The notes under the pieces are model-generated. The model searched no databases and was not told the DNA's origin. It saw nothing but the letters and a program-made list of their open reading frames with translations. DNA of 64,000 nucleotides from a virus: IMG/VR virus record IMGVR_UViG_3300045836_000189, positions 1-64,000 of that record; one strand, written 5' to 3'. Below are positions 29,340 to 38,410 of the stretch, in pieces. The first letter of the stretch is position 1; every line of letters starts with the position of its first letter. A program made the translations under genes and the position numbers.

Positions 29340-32300
29340 ATGGCTTTATCCTATCCAGATATTTTTGAACCGAATAACAAGCAGAATGCCCAGCTGGATG
29401 CTGATTACCTTAGAGGGGGTACCAAAGTAGTTGCTGACCTGCCCACTCTTTATGGGCTTTCTTCAGGTCCGGGGAATGGTAAATATGACCAGCTGAAACA
29501 ATACGTAACCAAGGTCTATGTTATTTCACAAGGAGCCTATTATATTCTTAAGGATATTACCAACTGTGGTAACAGTACTGGCTGGCAGCTTGAAAAGACC
29601 GTTACTTCTTTTACAGATCTCACCAATGTTCCAACTAATCTTGCTGGTTATGGTATCAATTCTTCAGACCCTCTTTTTGATAATAAGTATCAGAAGCTTC
29701 CTGATGGTTTAATCAGCATTGATCCTATTCAGCAGTCTGGTACAACTATCACCGTAAATAATGTATCCTGGAGGATTGATCTTGTTACACATACAGCTGC
29801 TGCCCAGTCATTCACAATTACTACAGCTGATACGGGCAATCAGCGGATAGATCTGATCGTGGGTGACAGCTCCGGAAACCTTTCCCTGGTACAGGGAACA
29901 GAAGGCACTTCGGATGTGATCGAACCTGCTGTTCCTGCAGGTTCAGTAAGAATTGCTCCCATTTATGTCAATGGTGGAACAGTAACCCAACCACAGCCTG
30001 ATTTAAGTAAGTATGTCACTATTGATTCCACAGAACAAACCATTTCAGGTGTAAAGACTTTTCAGAATGGTCTTAATTTAGGACCCGGCGTAACAATCAA
30101 AGCCTATGCCTCAGGTGATAATAGCAGCTTAAACTATAGCATTTTCTCATCAGCCAGTCTTAGAATCAGATCTGGAGCCAGTTTATACAGTGACTTCATG
30201 GCTGATGGCGTATACACATATAGTGGTATTCACAAAGGTGTTGTCGTTTTCCCACAGAATCTAAATACGGATTCCCAGATCAATTTTCCAGTGGATGTAA
30301 CAGGAACTGTTGCTCTATTATCCGATATTACCAATGCAACAGCTTTACTTGCCCCACTTGCTTCTCCAGGCTTTACCGGAATTCCTACTGCACCTACACC
30401 AGCCACCGCAGATAACAGTACTACTTTAGCTACCACTGCTTTTGTTAAAGCAAATGGTCTTAACTATGTTCCTTATAGTGGAGCTACTGGTTATGTTGAT
30501 TTGGGTACCAATGAGATCTATGCAGGGGCTGCAGAGATCGGGGGCACCTGGGCTAATAATGCTGCTGCAGGTGGTTTCTATAACTTGTCACCTACGGGTA
30601 ATGCCATGTGGATCAAGGGTGGATCTGCCACTTCCCACAATACGGATTTTTATGATTACAATAATAACCTGATAGGGTATATAAATGGAAATGGAGACGT
30701 GCATTTTAATGGCACTATCACTGCTTCCAACTTTACCAGCACTGCAGGAAGTTCCATCACCGGGATTACCTTAAATACGCCCAACAGTATCTATGCTTCC
30801 CCTATAAACTTTACGGTAGCCAGCGGGATTGCAACAGGCACACTTTCTTTTAACACCCAGGCGGCCAATGTTTTTTTCAGGACTACAGCTGCCGGTACAC
30901 CTTCATTCAGTGTTCTGTTAGGTTCCGATGTGACAGGTGCTCTGGGTTATACTCCCTATAATCCGGCCAGCTATCCTGTCAACCTTAATGGTGAAACCCT
31001 GCAGAGCGTAGTTTCCAGGGGTAATGTAGTCAGCTCTGATATACAATATTCGGCAGCACCTGTAAATGGTACTTCCCTTATTAATAAGACCTATGTAGAT
31101 AATCTTATCACAGGTATCACCTGGAAGAATGAGGTCAAAGCAGCTACCACTACAAACATTACCTTATCAGGTATACAGACTGTTGATGGTGTATCACTCT
31201 CTGTGAATGACCGTACCCTGGTAAGAGCACAGTCAGACGCCACCCAGAATGGTATATATGTGGTACAGTCCGGCTCTTGGACCAGGGCTACAGATGCTAA
31301 CACAGGAGCTTTGCTAGTATCAGCTACGGTCTTTGTTCAATTAGGTACTGCCCTTGGACACACTCAGTGGACCTGTATTAACAGTTCCACTCCTAATATA
31401 GGGACAGATGCTATCAACTTTGGCCAGGTAGCTGGTGCTGGTACCTATGCTGCAGGCACGGGTGTGGTTTTAAATGGCAATACCTTTGGCCTGGATACCT
31501 ACTATACAGACAACCGTTATGTCTCCCTGTCTGGGACCTATAACAACCCTTCCTGGATTTCTTCAGTAGCTTATAACAAACTTACAGGCTTTCCTGGAAC
31601 AGCTATTCAGTTTATCAAAGGAGATGGTACAGCAGCGGCACTGCAAAGTGCTGACGTAACTACGGCCCTTGGATATACTCCTTATAATCCATCAAGTTAC
31701 CCGGTAAATTCTGGAGGTGAGACTCTCCAGAGTGTAACTGGCAGGGGAGCTACTACAACTAATGCAATCACAGCCCCCTTTTACAATGTAACCAATACGG
31801 ATGGCACTGGTACAGTGAATATGCCTTTGCAGAACACTACTCCGAGTACACCTGGATCCGGGAACATGAAGCTGTATTATAGCTCAAATGGACTTACCTG
31901 GATCACACCAACAGGTTTTAAACGTTCTTTCTGGGGTAATAGTTTAACTGCAGACCGCGTATATACACTTCCAGACATAACAGGTACTCTGGAGATTCAG
32001 ACCAGTAAAGTACAGACAGTAGATAATTCATCCACTAACTACCCATCAACAGCTGCTGTACAGGCTTATGTTACAGATCAAAGAAAGAACTACAAAGCCA
32101 AGATCCTGGCTAATGGATTCACAGAGACATTTGATTATATGGATGTGGCTGGTACCCTCCTGTCCTTAACAGGAAGTGCAGAAGTCACTAACCTTCAATA
32201 CAAACTTGGATCCGGAGGCACCTATGCTGCATTCCCCGCAGGAGGTGTGACTTACACTGCCGGTACAGAGATCTATTTTACATGGACCTGGGTTAATTCA

Positions 32301-32345
32301 GGCAATACAAGAGCAGTAATTATATACACAGGAAAAGATAATTAA
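29340..32345 (+). CDS. Long tail fibre protein (1001 aa)
   Basis: It starts MALSYPDIFEPNNKQNAQLD. The shaft holds two copies of a fibre motif, ALGYTPYNPASYPVN...ETLQSVVSRG (about residues 535-560) and ALGYTPYNPSSYPVN...ETLQSVTGRG (about 775-805), and an insert, QTVDGVSLSVNDRTLVRAQS, found in other phage fibres. The C terminus is beta-rich (GGVTYTAGTEIYFTWTWVNS). Probably the main host-range fibre or its long distal part. Confidence 0.75.
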   Translation: MALSYPDIFEPNNKQNAQLDADYLRGGTKVVADLPTLYGLSSGPGNGKYDQLKQYVTKVYVISQGAYYILKDITNCGNSTGWQLEKTVTSFTDLTNVPTNLAGYGINSSDPLFDNKYQKLPDGLISIDPIQQSGTTITVNNVSWRIDLVTHTAAAQSFTITTADTGNQRIDLIVGDSSGNLSLVQGTEGTSDVIEPAVPAGSVRIAPIYVNGGTVTQPQPDLSKYVTIDSTEQTISGVKTFQNGLNLGPGVTIKAYASGDNSSLNYSIFSSASLRIRSGASLYSDFMADGVYTYSGIHKGVVVFPQNLNTDSQINFPVDVTGTVALLSDITNATALLAPLASPGFTGIPTAPTPATADNSTTLATTAFVKANGLNYVPYSGATGYVDLGTNEIYAGAAEIGGTWANNAAAGGFYNLSPTGNAMWIKGGSATSHNTDFYDYNNNLIGYINGNGDVHFNGTITASNFTSTAGSSITGITLNTPNSIYASPINFTVASGIATGTLSFNTQAANVFFRTTAAGTPSFSVLLGSDVTGALGYTPYNPASYPVNLNGETLQSVVSRGNVVSSDIQYSAAPVNGTSLINKTYVDNLITGITWKNEVKAATTTNITLSGIQTVDGVSLSVNDRTLVRAQSDATQNGIYVVQSGSWTRATDANTGALLVSATVFVQLGTALGHTQWTCINSSTPNIGTDAINFGQVAGAGTYAAGTGVVLNGNTFGLDTYYTDNRYVSLSGTYNNPSWISSVAYNKLTGFPGTAIQFIKGDGTAAALQSADVTTALGYTPYNPSSYPVNSGGETLQSVTGRGATTTNAITAPFYNVTNTDGTGTVNMPLQNTTPSTPGSGNMKLYYSSNGLTWITPTGFKRSFWGNSLTADRVYTLPDITGTLEIQTSKVQTVDNSSTNYPSTAAVQAYVTDQRKNYKAKILANGFTETFDYMDVAGTLLSLTGSAEVTNLQYKLGSGGTYAAFPAGGVTYTAGTEIYFTWTWVNSGNTRAVIIYTGKDN

Positions 32346-32353
32346 TAAAGAAA

Positions 32354-34096
32354 ATGAGTGCAACTTATAACTGGACGTATCAGCCGGGAAAGACCAATCC
32401 GTACGGTATAACAATAAATAGTAGCGCAAACGATGTTATGCCCTCTAATGCGTGCTATGTGGCTCTATGGGGTAATGATACAACGGGAAACGGTAGTAGG
32501 ATGTTCCCTTTTAGAACAATAAAATATGCACTGGCACATGCTCCTACGTTCGGATATATTATTATAGGAAACGGCGTATACAGGGAGTATTTCAGTGCTT
32601 CTGATCTATTTGCACAAACATTAGTTGGTGATGGGGATGTTGTTATAGATGGCTATACGTTAGGTTCATATTTGGTTACCAACAATCAATTAGGGGCCTA
32701 TAATGTTAAATTTAAAAACTTAGAGATCAAGCGGTTTTCAGCTGCAAGTTATGACTGTACATTTTATAATGTAACTTTTGATGGAGGCAATAATTCTTCT
32801 AGTTTATATAATTGCACATTTTATAACTGTACCATACAATCTAACAATGCATACGGGAATAACACATTTTACAAATGCTATGTTTATTTTAATAACCCTT
32901 CCACAATAGCAAATAATCAAAATCTTATTTTTCATAGCTGTAATGTAGATTATAGCTGCCCGTCCACCATGAATTTTGCAGCTGATTTTAATTTATTTTA
33001 TCAATGTAATGTTAGGCTTAACGCAAGTTCTCAATCCATATCTACCATATTTTATCCAAATGCTGCTCCAACGGGTTATACGTATATTTCATCAATAACG
33101 GGTTTAAGAAATTTATTAGCTGCATTTTTTACTTCTCAAAATTCATTTTGTCCCTATAGTCAGGTAGCAGACCCATTATTTAATAACTTAGCCTATGGAG
33201 ACTTTTCATTGTCCTTTAACAGTCCTGCCAAAAACATGAGTTATCAGGGAGGCTATATAGGTGCAAAGTCAATCGCGTATGGCCTTAATCCTAAAGCTAA
33301 TGCAGTTACTTCTGACTTTGAAAATGATACTGCTAATAACATTACTATTGCTGATAATAGTATCACGTTTACTGATCCCACTCAGATTGGAACAATTATC
33401 ACTAAGCCTATTGTAAACAGTGCGGCCAGGGAACTCCAGCGGTTTCCGGTATTTGGGACTAATGCTGACCGTAATGGGCAGTATGTTGATGCCACTGCAG
33501 ATCAGGCTTCTGGAACACTATCTGCAGGAAATACATTAAATGCTGGCGTTCCTTATTCAGTTGAACAGGGGGCTATCACCTACAATGGTACGGTATACCA
33601 GCCTGGAGATAACTTTACCTCCCTGGAAAGTAGCCCTGGAACATTTACCACAAGTGCAGGAGGAGTTGTACGGGAAACTACTGAAGCAGCTGCACGGGAA
33701 AATATAGAAGTACGATTCAATGATGGGCAGAATCCTCAGATCACTGCCGGTGCTGCCTTAGAAGCATTTGGACGTTATTATGTGGTTTCAGGTTCCATCA
33801 CTTACAATGGTACAACATATAATGCAGGTCAGGTATTTAAGGCAGACAACACGGGTACCAATACATTCAGCGGTGGTGGAGCTATACAACTGATTTTCCA
33901 TGACAGCGATCCTTGGTACTACTTTGAGATTGGCACCAAACCACAGAGTAACAATAATGGTAATGTTAGAACAGGGGCTATTGTCAAAGGTAATGGTGAC
34001 CCCAATTTTGACCGAACTCCTGCAAACGTATTCAACATCAACCAGAAATTCATTCAGATCCGCTATACCCTTCAACCTAATAACCTTGCTCCATAA
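32354..34096 (+). CDS. Tail spike-like protein with parallel beta-helix (580 aa)
   Basis: CYVALWGNDTTGNGSRMFPF then RTIKYALAHAP is the entrance of a right-handed beta-helix (DUF1565/pectate-lyase-like). Asn, Tyr and Cys-rich rungs follow to about residue 320. The C-terminal part has two copies of a module: ITYNGTVYQPGDNF (about residue 413) and ITYNGTTYNAGQVF (about 478); a third copy is in the next gene. The first 950 bases are AT-rich (14 G+C in the 60 bases at 32761-32820), unlike the neighbours, suggesting recent acquisition. Confidence 0.75.
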   Translation: MSATYNWTYQPGKTNPYGITINSSANDVMPSNACYVALWGNDTTGNGSRMFPFRTIKYALAHAPTFGYIIIGNGVYREYFSASDLFAQTLVGDGDVVIDGYTLGSYLVTNNQLGAYNVKFKNLEIKRFSAASYDCTFYNVTFDGGNNSSSLYNCTFYNCTIQSNNAYGNNTFYKCYVYFNNPSTIANNQNLIFHSCNVDYSCPSTMNFAADFNLFYQCNVRLNASSQSISTIFYPNAAPTGYTYISSITGLRNLLAAFFTSQNSFCPYSQVADPLFNNLAYGDFSLSFNSPAKNMSYQGGYIGAKSIAYGLNPKANAVTSDFENDTANNITIADNSITFTDPTQIGTIITKPIVNSAARELQRFPVFGTNADRNGQYVDATADQASGTLSAGNTLNAGVPYSVEQGAITYNGTVYQPGDNFTSLESSPGTFTTSAGGVVRETTEAAARENIEVRFNDGQNPQITAGAALEAFGRYYVVSGSITYNGTTYNAGQVFKADNTGTNTFSGGGAIQLIFHDSDPWYYFEIGTKPQSNNNGNVRTGAIVKGNGDPNFDRTPANVFNINQKFIQIRYTLQPNNLAP

Positions 34097-34479
34097 TGGC
34101 TTATACAATAACATCAGGTCAGGTACAGCCAGGAGTGTTGTATCTGGTTAATGGGCAGCAATCCGTTGTTTATAATGGTACAACATATGCTTCAGGGACT
34201 ACCTTCCGTGGAGTAACAGGAACTTCTTCATTTACCTATACAGGTACTGGCACTCAAAGTGTGACTGAGGTGCTGGAGCTTTATGCTGCGGCCATCAGTT
34301 TTGTTGAGAACGCCCTGGACCTTCCCCACTTTAATGTCACTACTCAGCTGAATTCCTTTGGTGTGGAGTTTGTCCAAAACAAAGGTGATATGAAAACAAC
34401 TGATACTACACAAATCAACTGTTTCTCTGTGGAAGTGATGGATTATCCATACTTGTTAACACCCATTTACAGACGTTAA
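34096..34479 (+). CDS. Fibre-associated protein with YNGTTY module (127 aa)
   Basis: It shares one base with the upstream stop (TAATG). Residues about 12-55 (PGVLYLVNGQQSVVYNGTTY then ASGTTF) repeat the module found twice at the end of the spike protein. The second half (FVENALDLPHFNVTTQLNSF, GVEFVQNKGDMKTTD) is probably a small oligomerisation or docking domain. Likely attaches to the spike. Confidence 0.65.
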   Translation: MAYTITSGQVQPGVLYLVNGQQSVVYNGTTYASGTTFRGVTGTSSFTYTGTGTQSVTEVLELYAAAISFVENALDLPHFNVTTQLNSFGVEFVQNKGDMKTTDTTQINCFSVEVMDYPYLLTPIYRR

Positions 34480-34507
34480 GTGGTTTGTTATTCTGATCCA
34501 AAAAGAT

Positions 34508-34526
34508 TATATTATAATGTAGGGAG
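34508..34526 (+). promoter_or_regulatory. Phage promoter-like motif, copy 5
   Basis: TATATTATAATGTAGGGAG, one base different from 9444-9462. The predicted 5' end can fold TGTAGG with CCTACA (34519-34536), a perfect 6-bp hairpin. The next ATG used is 34556. It should drive the adhesin genes 34556-38331. Confidence 0.7.
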
Positions 34527-34555
34527 CTTCCTACATTAACCAACATGAGTCCCTT

Positions 34556-34750
34556 ATGAATTCAATAACCCTTAACCAGGAGGAGCTGCAGGCTCTGAAC
34601 CAGTTTATTAATGAAATACCTACCAAGTATGGTATCTTCCTGATTAATACACTAAATAGTGCAGCCAGGCGTAATGAGCAGGAAAAACAGGCAGCTGACG
34701 ATGCTGCCAAGACTGTTGTTCCGCCTTCTGCAGAGCAGGCTACAGCCTAA
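34556..34750 (+). CDS. Small helical protein (64 aa)
   Basis: It starts MNSITLNQEELQALNQFINE, is helical through residue 45 (INTLNSAARRNEQEKQAADD), and ends Pro/Ala-rich. First gene after the motif at 34508. An upstream ATG at 34545 opens only a 4-codon frame (MSPL) that ends at 34557-34559, overlapping this start, a possible translational coupler. Function unknown. Confidence 0.6.
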   Translation: MNSITLNQEELQALNQFINEIPTKYGIFLINTLNSAARRNEQEKQAADDAAKTVVPPSAEQATA

Positions 34751-34767
34751 TCCATCCCCTAAATAAA

Positions 34768-35997
34768 ATGATTCCAACCCGTTCCAATCTCCCTGAAAGG
34801 GGGTGTTCTCCGGTATCCTCTAACTGTGTCACATGGCAGGGCCCATGCCTTACCTGTATTGGAGTCAATACGGGGGACAGTGTCTCTGATGTGGTAGCAG
34901 CTCTTGCCCAGCAGGTTTGCGAACTGCTGGATACACTAAACATCACGGATTTGGATTTCAAGTGCCTGGTGGACAGTTCCCTAACCACTGGTGCTCCATC
35001 CAAGAACCTTTCTACTGCTATCACCCTTCTGATCAATAAAGTCTGCTCCCTGGAGGATGCCATTGGTGCCCTTGGAGGCAGTACGGCTACTCCTGCAGAA
35101 GTCAATGTAAACATTGCATCCTGCTTCCAGGTTACAGATACCAATGGAGATACAGTAACCACACTTGGTGTCTCTGATTACGTTAAAGCCATTGGTAACA
35201 AAGTATGTTCCCTGGCTTCCACTGTAACCGCACAGGGTAACACACTGACCAACCATGAAGGAAGGCTCTCCGCCCTGGAAAATAAAGAGAGCAGCACCAC
35301 ACTCCCCACCGTTGCTCCAGGATGTCTGGCTACCAGTTCCACTCCCATTGCACTGGATAGTGCTGTGGAGGAACTGATCACCCAGTTCTGTGCCCTGCAG
35401 ACAGCTACCGGAAAAGGTGCTGACCTGTTGGGTGCCGTATCAAAGCAGTGCGCTAACATAAACTCAGATACCCAGCTCTCCGGATCCGGGAACATGAGTG
35501 CTATCAGTGGCTGGAAATCTGCCCCCGCAACGGTTGCGGATTCCCTGAATAATATGTGGCTGGTTATCTGTGACATACGTGGTGCTGTAAAAAGCGTGAT
35601 GACCTGCTGCAAGAAAACCTGTGCAGATGTGATTGTGAGCTTCGTTGCTAATATCACAGACAATGGTGCCACCCTGAAATTATTTTTCTCCGGTTATACT
35701 TTTATTCCAGATGGATTCTCAGACTGTTCTGTAAATGGGGCCAAACTAACTATTACTGATGGTCTTGGTGGAAGCTATACCACGTATATAAAACTTGCTA
35801 CTGCTGCTGCATCTACTGATCCGATAAGTATCAATGTTGCTTCTACACCATTAAGTCCTACCGGTAACTATAGCCTGACTTTAGACAGCTGCTTAACCGA
35901 TGGTACGCTCACCTGTAATAAATCTGTAGTTGTATCGGTTACTGGTACTGCCCTAAGTTGTAATGCTCCTTCTAATGTAACTGCCACTCTTGCATAA
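34768..35997 (+). CDS. Fibre/adhesin base protein P1, ends in a lone FN3-type A strand (409 aa)
   Basis: The N-terminal NCVTWQGPCLTCIGVNTGDS then VSDVVAALAQQVCELL resembles a head- or tail-fibre protein of crAss-like phages (recalled). Cys-rich helical repeats (KVCSLEDAIGALGG, KVCSLASTVTAQGN) suggest a trimeric shaft to about residue 285. An Ig-like domain follows (VIVSFVANITDNGATLKLFF). The end is CNAPSNVTATLA, the look of the first strand of a fibronectin type III domain with nothing after it. The next FN3-like protein lacking that strand is at 36518. Confidence 0.65.
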   Translation: MIPTRSNLPERGCSPVSSNCVTWQGPCLTCIGVNTGDSVSDVVAALAQQVCELLDTLNITDLDFKCLVDSSLTTGAPSKNLSTAITLLINKVCSLEDAIGALGGSTATPAEVNVNIASCFQVTDTNGDTVTTLGVSDYVKAIGNKVCSLASTVTAQGNTLTNHEGRLSALENKESSTTLPTVAPGCLATSSTPIALDSAVEELITQFCALQTATGKGADLLGAVSKQCANINSDTQLSGSGNMSAISGWKSAPATVADSLNNMWLVICDIRGAVKSVMTCCKKTCADVIVSFVANITDNGATLKLFFSGYTFIPDGFSDCSVNGAKLTITDGLGGSYTTYIKLATAAASTDPISINVASTPLSPTGNYSLTLDSCLTDGTLTCNKSVVVSVTGTALSCNAPSNVTATLA

Positions 35998-35999
35998 CA

Positions 36000-36515
36000 A
36001 TGTTTAAAAGAAATATCTATTACGACTATTCAGCCGGAGGATCCGGAGGTTCAACAGGTCCTGTTGTAAGCACGATCACACCTGCTCTGGCAGGTGCAGG
36101 TGCCCTGGTATTGATTACTGGTTCAGGATTTACAGGAGCTACTGCCATCACTTTGGGTGGTATTCCGGTGGCTTCCTTCATGGTCATCAGTGATACACAG
36201 ATCTCTGCTATCGTGGGGCATGGTGCTTCCGGTAGCGTGAGCATTACTACTCCATCAGGAACTGGTCTAATGGCAGGTTTTACATTCTCACCAGTAGCCA
36301 ACTGTTCCGGATGCAATACTACACCACTGGTGAATGTCTGTGCTGACCCTGAATACTGTGAAGAACTATATGCTGATAAATGTATCAACCATACAGGTAA
36401 TCTGACCAATCTTGGTGTCACAGGCAGTGCCCGTCTGGATGCAATCCTCCAGGCCATTGATGGAGCCATCGGGAACTTGAATAGTCTTGTAAATACAACT
36501 ACACCCTCCCGTTAA
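36000..36515 (+). CDS. IPT/TIG-domain protein P2 (171 aa)
   Basis: An N-terminal Gly/Ser linker leads to an IPT/TIG-type Ig fold: VVSTITPALAGAGALVLITG then SGFTGATAITLGGIPVASF and VSITTPSGTGLMAGFTF. The C-terminal part (CADPEYCEELYADKC, ARLDAILQAIDGAIGNLNSL) is a Cys-rich helical region resembling segments of the upstream gene. It does not start or end with the split FN3 pattern of its neighbours, so it looks like a module inserted between them. Confidence 0.65.
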   Translation: MFKRNIYYDYSAGGSGGSTGPVVSTITPALAGAGALVLITGSGFTGATAITLGGIPVASFMVISDTQISAIVGHGASGSVSITTPSGTGLMAGFTFSPVANCSGCNTTPLVNVCADPEYCEELYADKCINHTGNLTNLGVTGSARLDAILQAIDGAIGNLNSLVNTTTPSR

Positions 36516-36517
36516 TC

Positions 36518-36943
36518 ATGGCTACCTTAACCGTATCCTTTATACCTCCCAATCCTGTGCCTGCCAATGGTTTTATTATAAAATACCGTAAAGTAGGTGA
36601 CAGCACCTACACTAGGGTTTTGCCCAATCCAACTACAGCTCCCGTGTTTATTACCGTAGCGGATAGTTCGGTGAGTTATGAAGGCATTGTACAAAGTGAT
36701 TGTGGCAGTGGCTTTACCTGCCCTGAGATTAGTTTTACCATTGCCCCTACCTGTAATGGTATTAATAGGAAGTTGGTTGGAGGCATCTGTGAGATCGGTA
36801 TAAAAACCTATATAGGCAGTACTGCTAATACCTCAGGTGGTTATAGCTGTAGTTACTACTACGTTTTCAGTGATGGAAGCCATACCAACTCATATATTGA
36901 ATCCAATCCAGCACCTTGTACGCTGGGTGCTGTAGTAGCTTAA
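36518..36943 (+). CDS. FN3-like adhesin P3 lacking its own first strand (141 aa)
   Basis: It starts MATLTVSFIPPNPVPANGFI, which matches an FN3 domain from strand B onward (then KYRKVGDSTYTRV, SYEGIVQSDC). The N-terminal domain is similar to that of 37504-38331 (MANLTISFTAPAVPPADGYI), a paralogue. It ends NPAPCTLGAVVA, again like a detached A strand. The stop and the next ATG are in the same frame with one codon between. Confidence 0.65.
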   Translation: MATLTVSFIPPNPVPANGFIIKYRKVGDSTYTRVLPNPTTAPVFITVADSSVSYEGIVQSDCGSGFTCPEISFTIAPTCNGINRKLVGGICEIGIKTYIGSTANTSGGYSCSYYYVFSDGSHTNSYIESNPAPCTLGAVVA

Positions 36944-36946
36944 GAT

Positions 36947-37501
36947 ATGTCTAATCCTATTGCAACCATTAACTGGACACCAGCAACCAATGGGAACTGC
37001 ATCTCACAGGAGATTGATTACAAAAAACAATCAGACAGTGCCTGGATAGCAGCAGGATCAGTAAGCCCCACAACAAATACATACAGTATCCCAGGACTGG
37101 AAAGCAATGTCTTCTATGACATCCGAATTCTGAGTAACTGCACGGTGGGAGGCCCCTCTCCCAGTACGGTTTTCACAGTGATTTCCATGTACTGTCCGGT
37201 AGTTACCCTATCGGCCACAGATACTGCAGTGAACTATTCCTTTCCCAATCCAGGAGAAAGTATTACTTCAGTGCATATAGAACTACTGGATAGCAGTAAT
37301 GGGATCATTTCTTTTCAGAATCCTGCATTAAGCTCCACTATATCCGGAAGTTTTACAGGACTTAACCAGGGCACAGCTTACCAGATCAGATTAAGTATCA
37401 ATGCCGGTACAACACTGAAGATCTGTCCTATTCAAAGTATAACAACTACCATACCTGTCTGTGATCCGGTGACTAACCTCACAGCAGCCCTATCATCATA
37501 A
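36947..37501 (+). CDS. FN3-like adhesin P4, two domains (184 aa)
   Basis: The first domain starts at strand B (PIATINWTPATNGNCISQEI). The second is complete: CPVVTLSATDT (strand A) joined directly to AVNYSFPNP (strand B), which serves as an internal control for the split pattern. The protein ends CDPVTNLTAALSS, a lone strand A. Cys residues mark domain ends. Confidence 0.65.
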   Translation: MSNPIATINWTPATNGNCISQEIDYKKQSDSAWIAAGSVSPTTNTYSIPGLESNVFYDIRILSNCTVGGPSPSTVFTVISMYCPVVTLSATDTAVNYSFPNPGESITSVHIELLDSSNGIISFQNPALSSTISGSFTGLNQGTAYQIRLSINAGTTLKICPIQSITTTIPVCDPVTNLTAALSS

Positions 37502-37503
37502 CA

Positions 37504-38331
37504 ATGGCCAATCTAACCATATCATTTACCGCTCCTGCCGTACCCCCTGCAGATGGATATATTGTACAATATCGTGCAGTGGGAGATGCTTCTTATACTA
37601 CGGTCAATCCTAATCCTACTTCCAGTCCTGTTGTAATTTCAGGGGTAGATACTTCAAAAGCCTATGAAGGCAGTGTTCAATGTGAATGTACTCCTACCAA
37701 TAAAAGCACCATAGCTACTTTTAATGTTGGTGCATTGGCTGTACTGGATCCATTTGACTATATGGTCATCCGTTATAAAAACAATAATGGTGGTACTGAT
37801 ATGGATACTGGTACCGGTTTTGTAACTACCGGAACAGATCAGGATATTGACTATACTGCCAATACCAACTGGGTAGGTTATAGCAAACCAGCTACTACAC
37901 CTTATCTGAACTGGGGGGGAGATAATACTTCAGGTGGAGGTGTTGAGGCCATCCTGGTCAACTTCAAGCAATTTATAGCAGATCATGGAAGTCTACCTTC
38001 TGTAATCAAAATAAGACTCCATTCCTGGTGGTACTCTACTATGACATCAGGAAGTATTACCCTGGAATTACAGACCTGGAAAGACGGCACAGCCCCTGTT
38101 GCCAATCCATCTGCCTACGATTTTACCAAGACAGATGGTACCCAGGTAGATTTAATTGATGTACCTATTACGGTAAACTGTGTCCGTGGAAGTGCCGCTA
38201 CTGCTATTGGATGTCTTGAAAAAGTAGCTGAGGTTGTTTATGATACATCTACAAAATCAGCATCCCTTGTCACCATCACAGGCGGATGTACCTGCTCAGG
38301 ATCTACCTCAGGAGGAACTGCAAACCCTTAA
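37504..38331 (+). CDS. Terminal adhesin P5: FN3-like start plus receptor-binding-type domain (275 aa)
   Basis: It starts at FN3 strand B (MANLTISFTAPAVPPADGY). After about residue 80 comes a beta-sandwich-like domain, DPFDYMVIRYKNNNGGTDMD, WVGYSKPATTPYLNWGGDNT, IKIRLHSWWYSTMTSGSITL, ending in a Cys/Ser/Gly-rich tail (GGCTCSGSTSGG). The jelly-roll-like middle and its position at the end of the series suggest the receptor-binding tip. It carries no lone A strand at its end, consistent with being last. Confidence 0.65.
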   Translation: MANLTISFTAPAVPPADGYIVQYRAVGDASYTTVNPNPTSSPVVISGVDTSKAYEGSVQCECTPTNKSTIATFNVGALAVLDPFDYMVIRYKNNNGGTDMDTGTGFVTTGTDQDIDYTANTNWVGYSKPATTPYLNWGGDNTSGGGVEAILVNFKQFIADHGSLPSVIKIRLHSWWYSTMTSGSITLELQTWKDGTAPVANPSAYDFTKTDGTQVDLIDVPITVNCVRGSAATAIGCLEKVAEVVYDTSTKSASLVTITGGCTCSGSTSGGTANP

Positions 38332-38338
38332 AAAATTA

Positions 38339-38410
38339 GTTCTGTGTTTTGTTGGTTTTATACAGAACCCCAAGTACCCCGGTAGAGCGAGTCTCCGGGG
38401 TTACTTATTT
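38339..38410 (+). terminator. Double terminator ending the adhesin operon
   Basis: Two hairpins in series: GTTCTGT / ACAGAAC (about 38339-38368), then ACCCCGG (38376-38382) / CCGGGGT (38395-38401) followed by TACTTATTT. Confidence 0.7.

Noticed and set aside
36941-36949. Stop-codon read-through joining P3 and P4
   Set aside because: The frames are in register (TAA, one codon, ATG), but the other junctions in this gene series are out of frame, so read-through cannot be a general explanation. Not excluded for this one junction.
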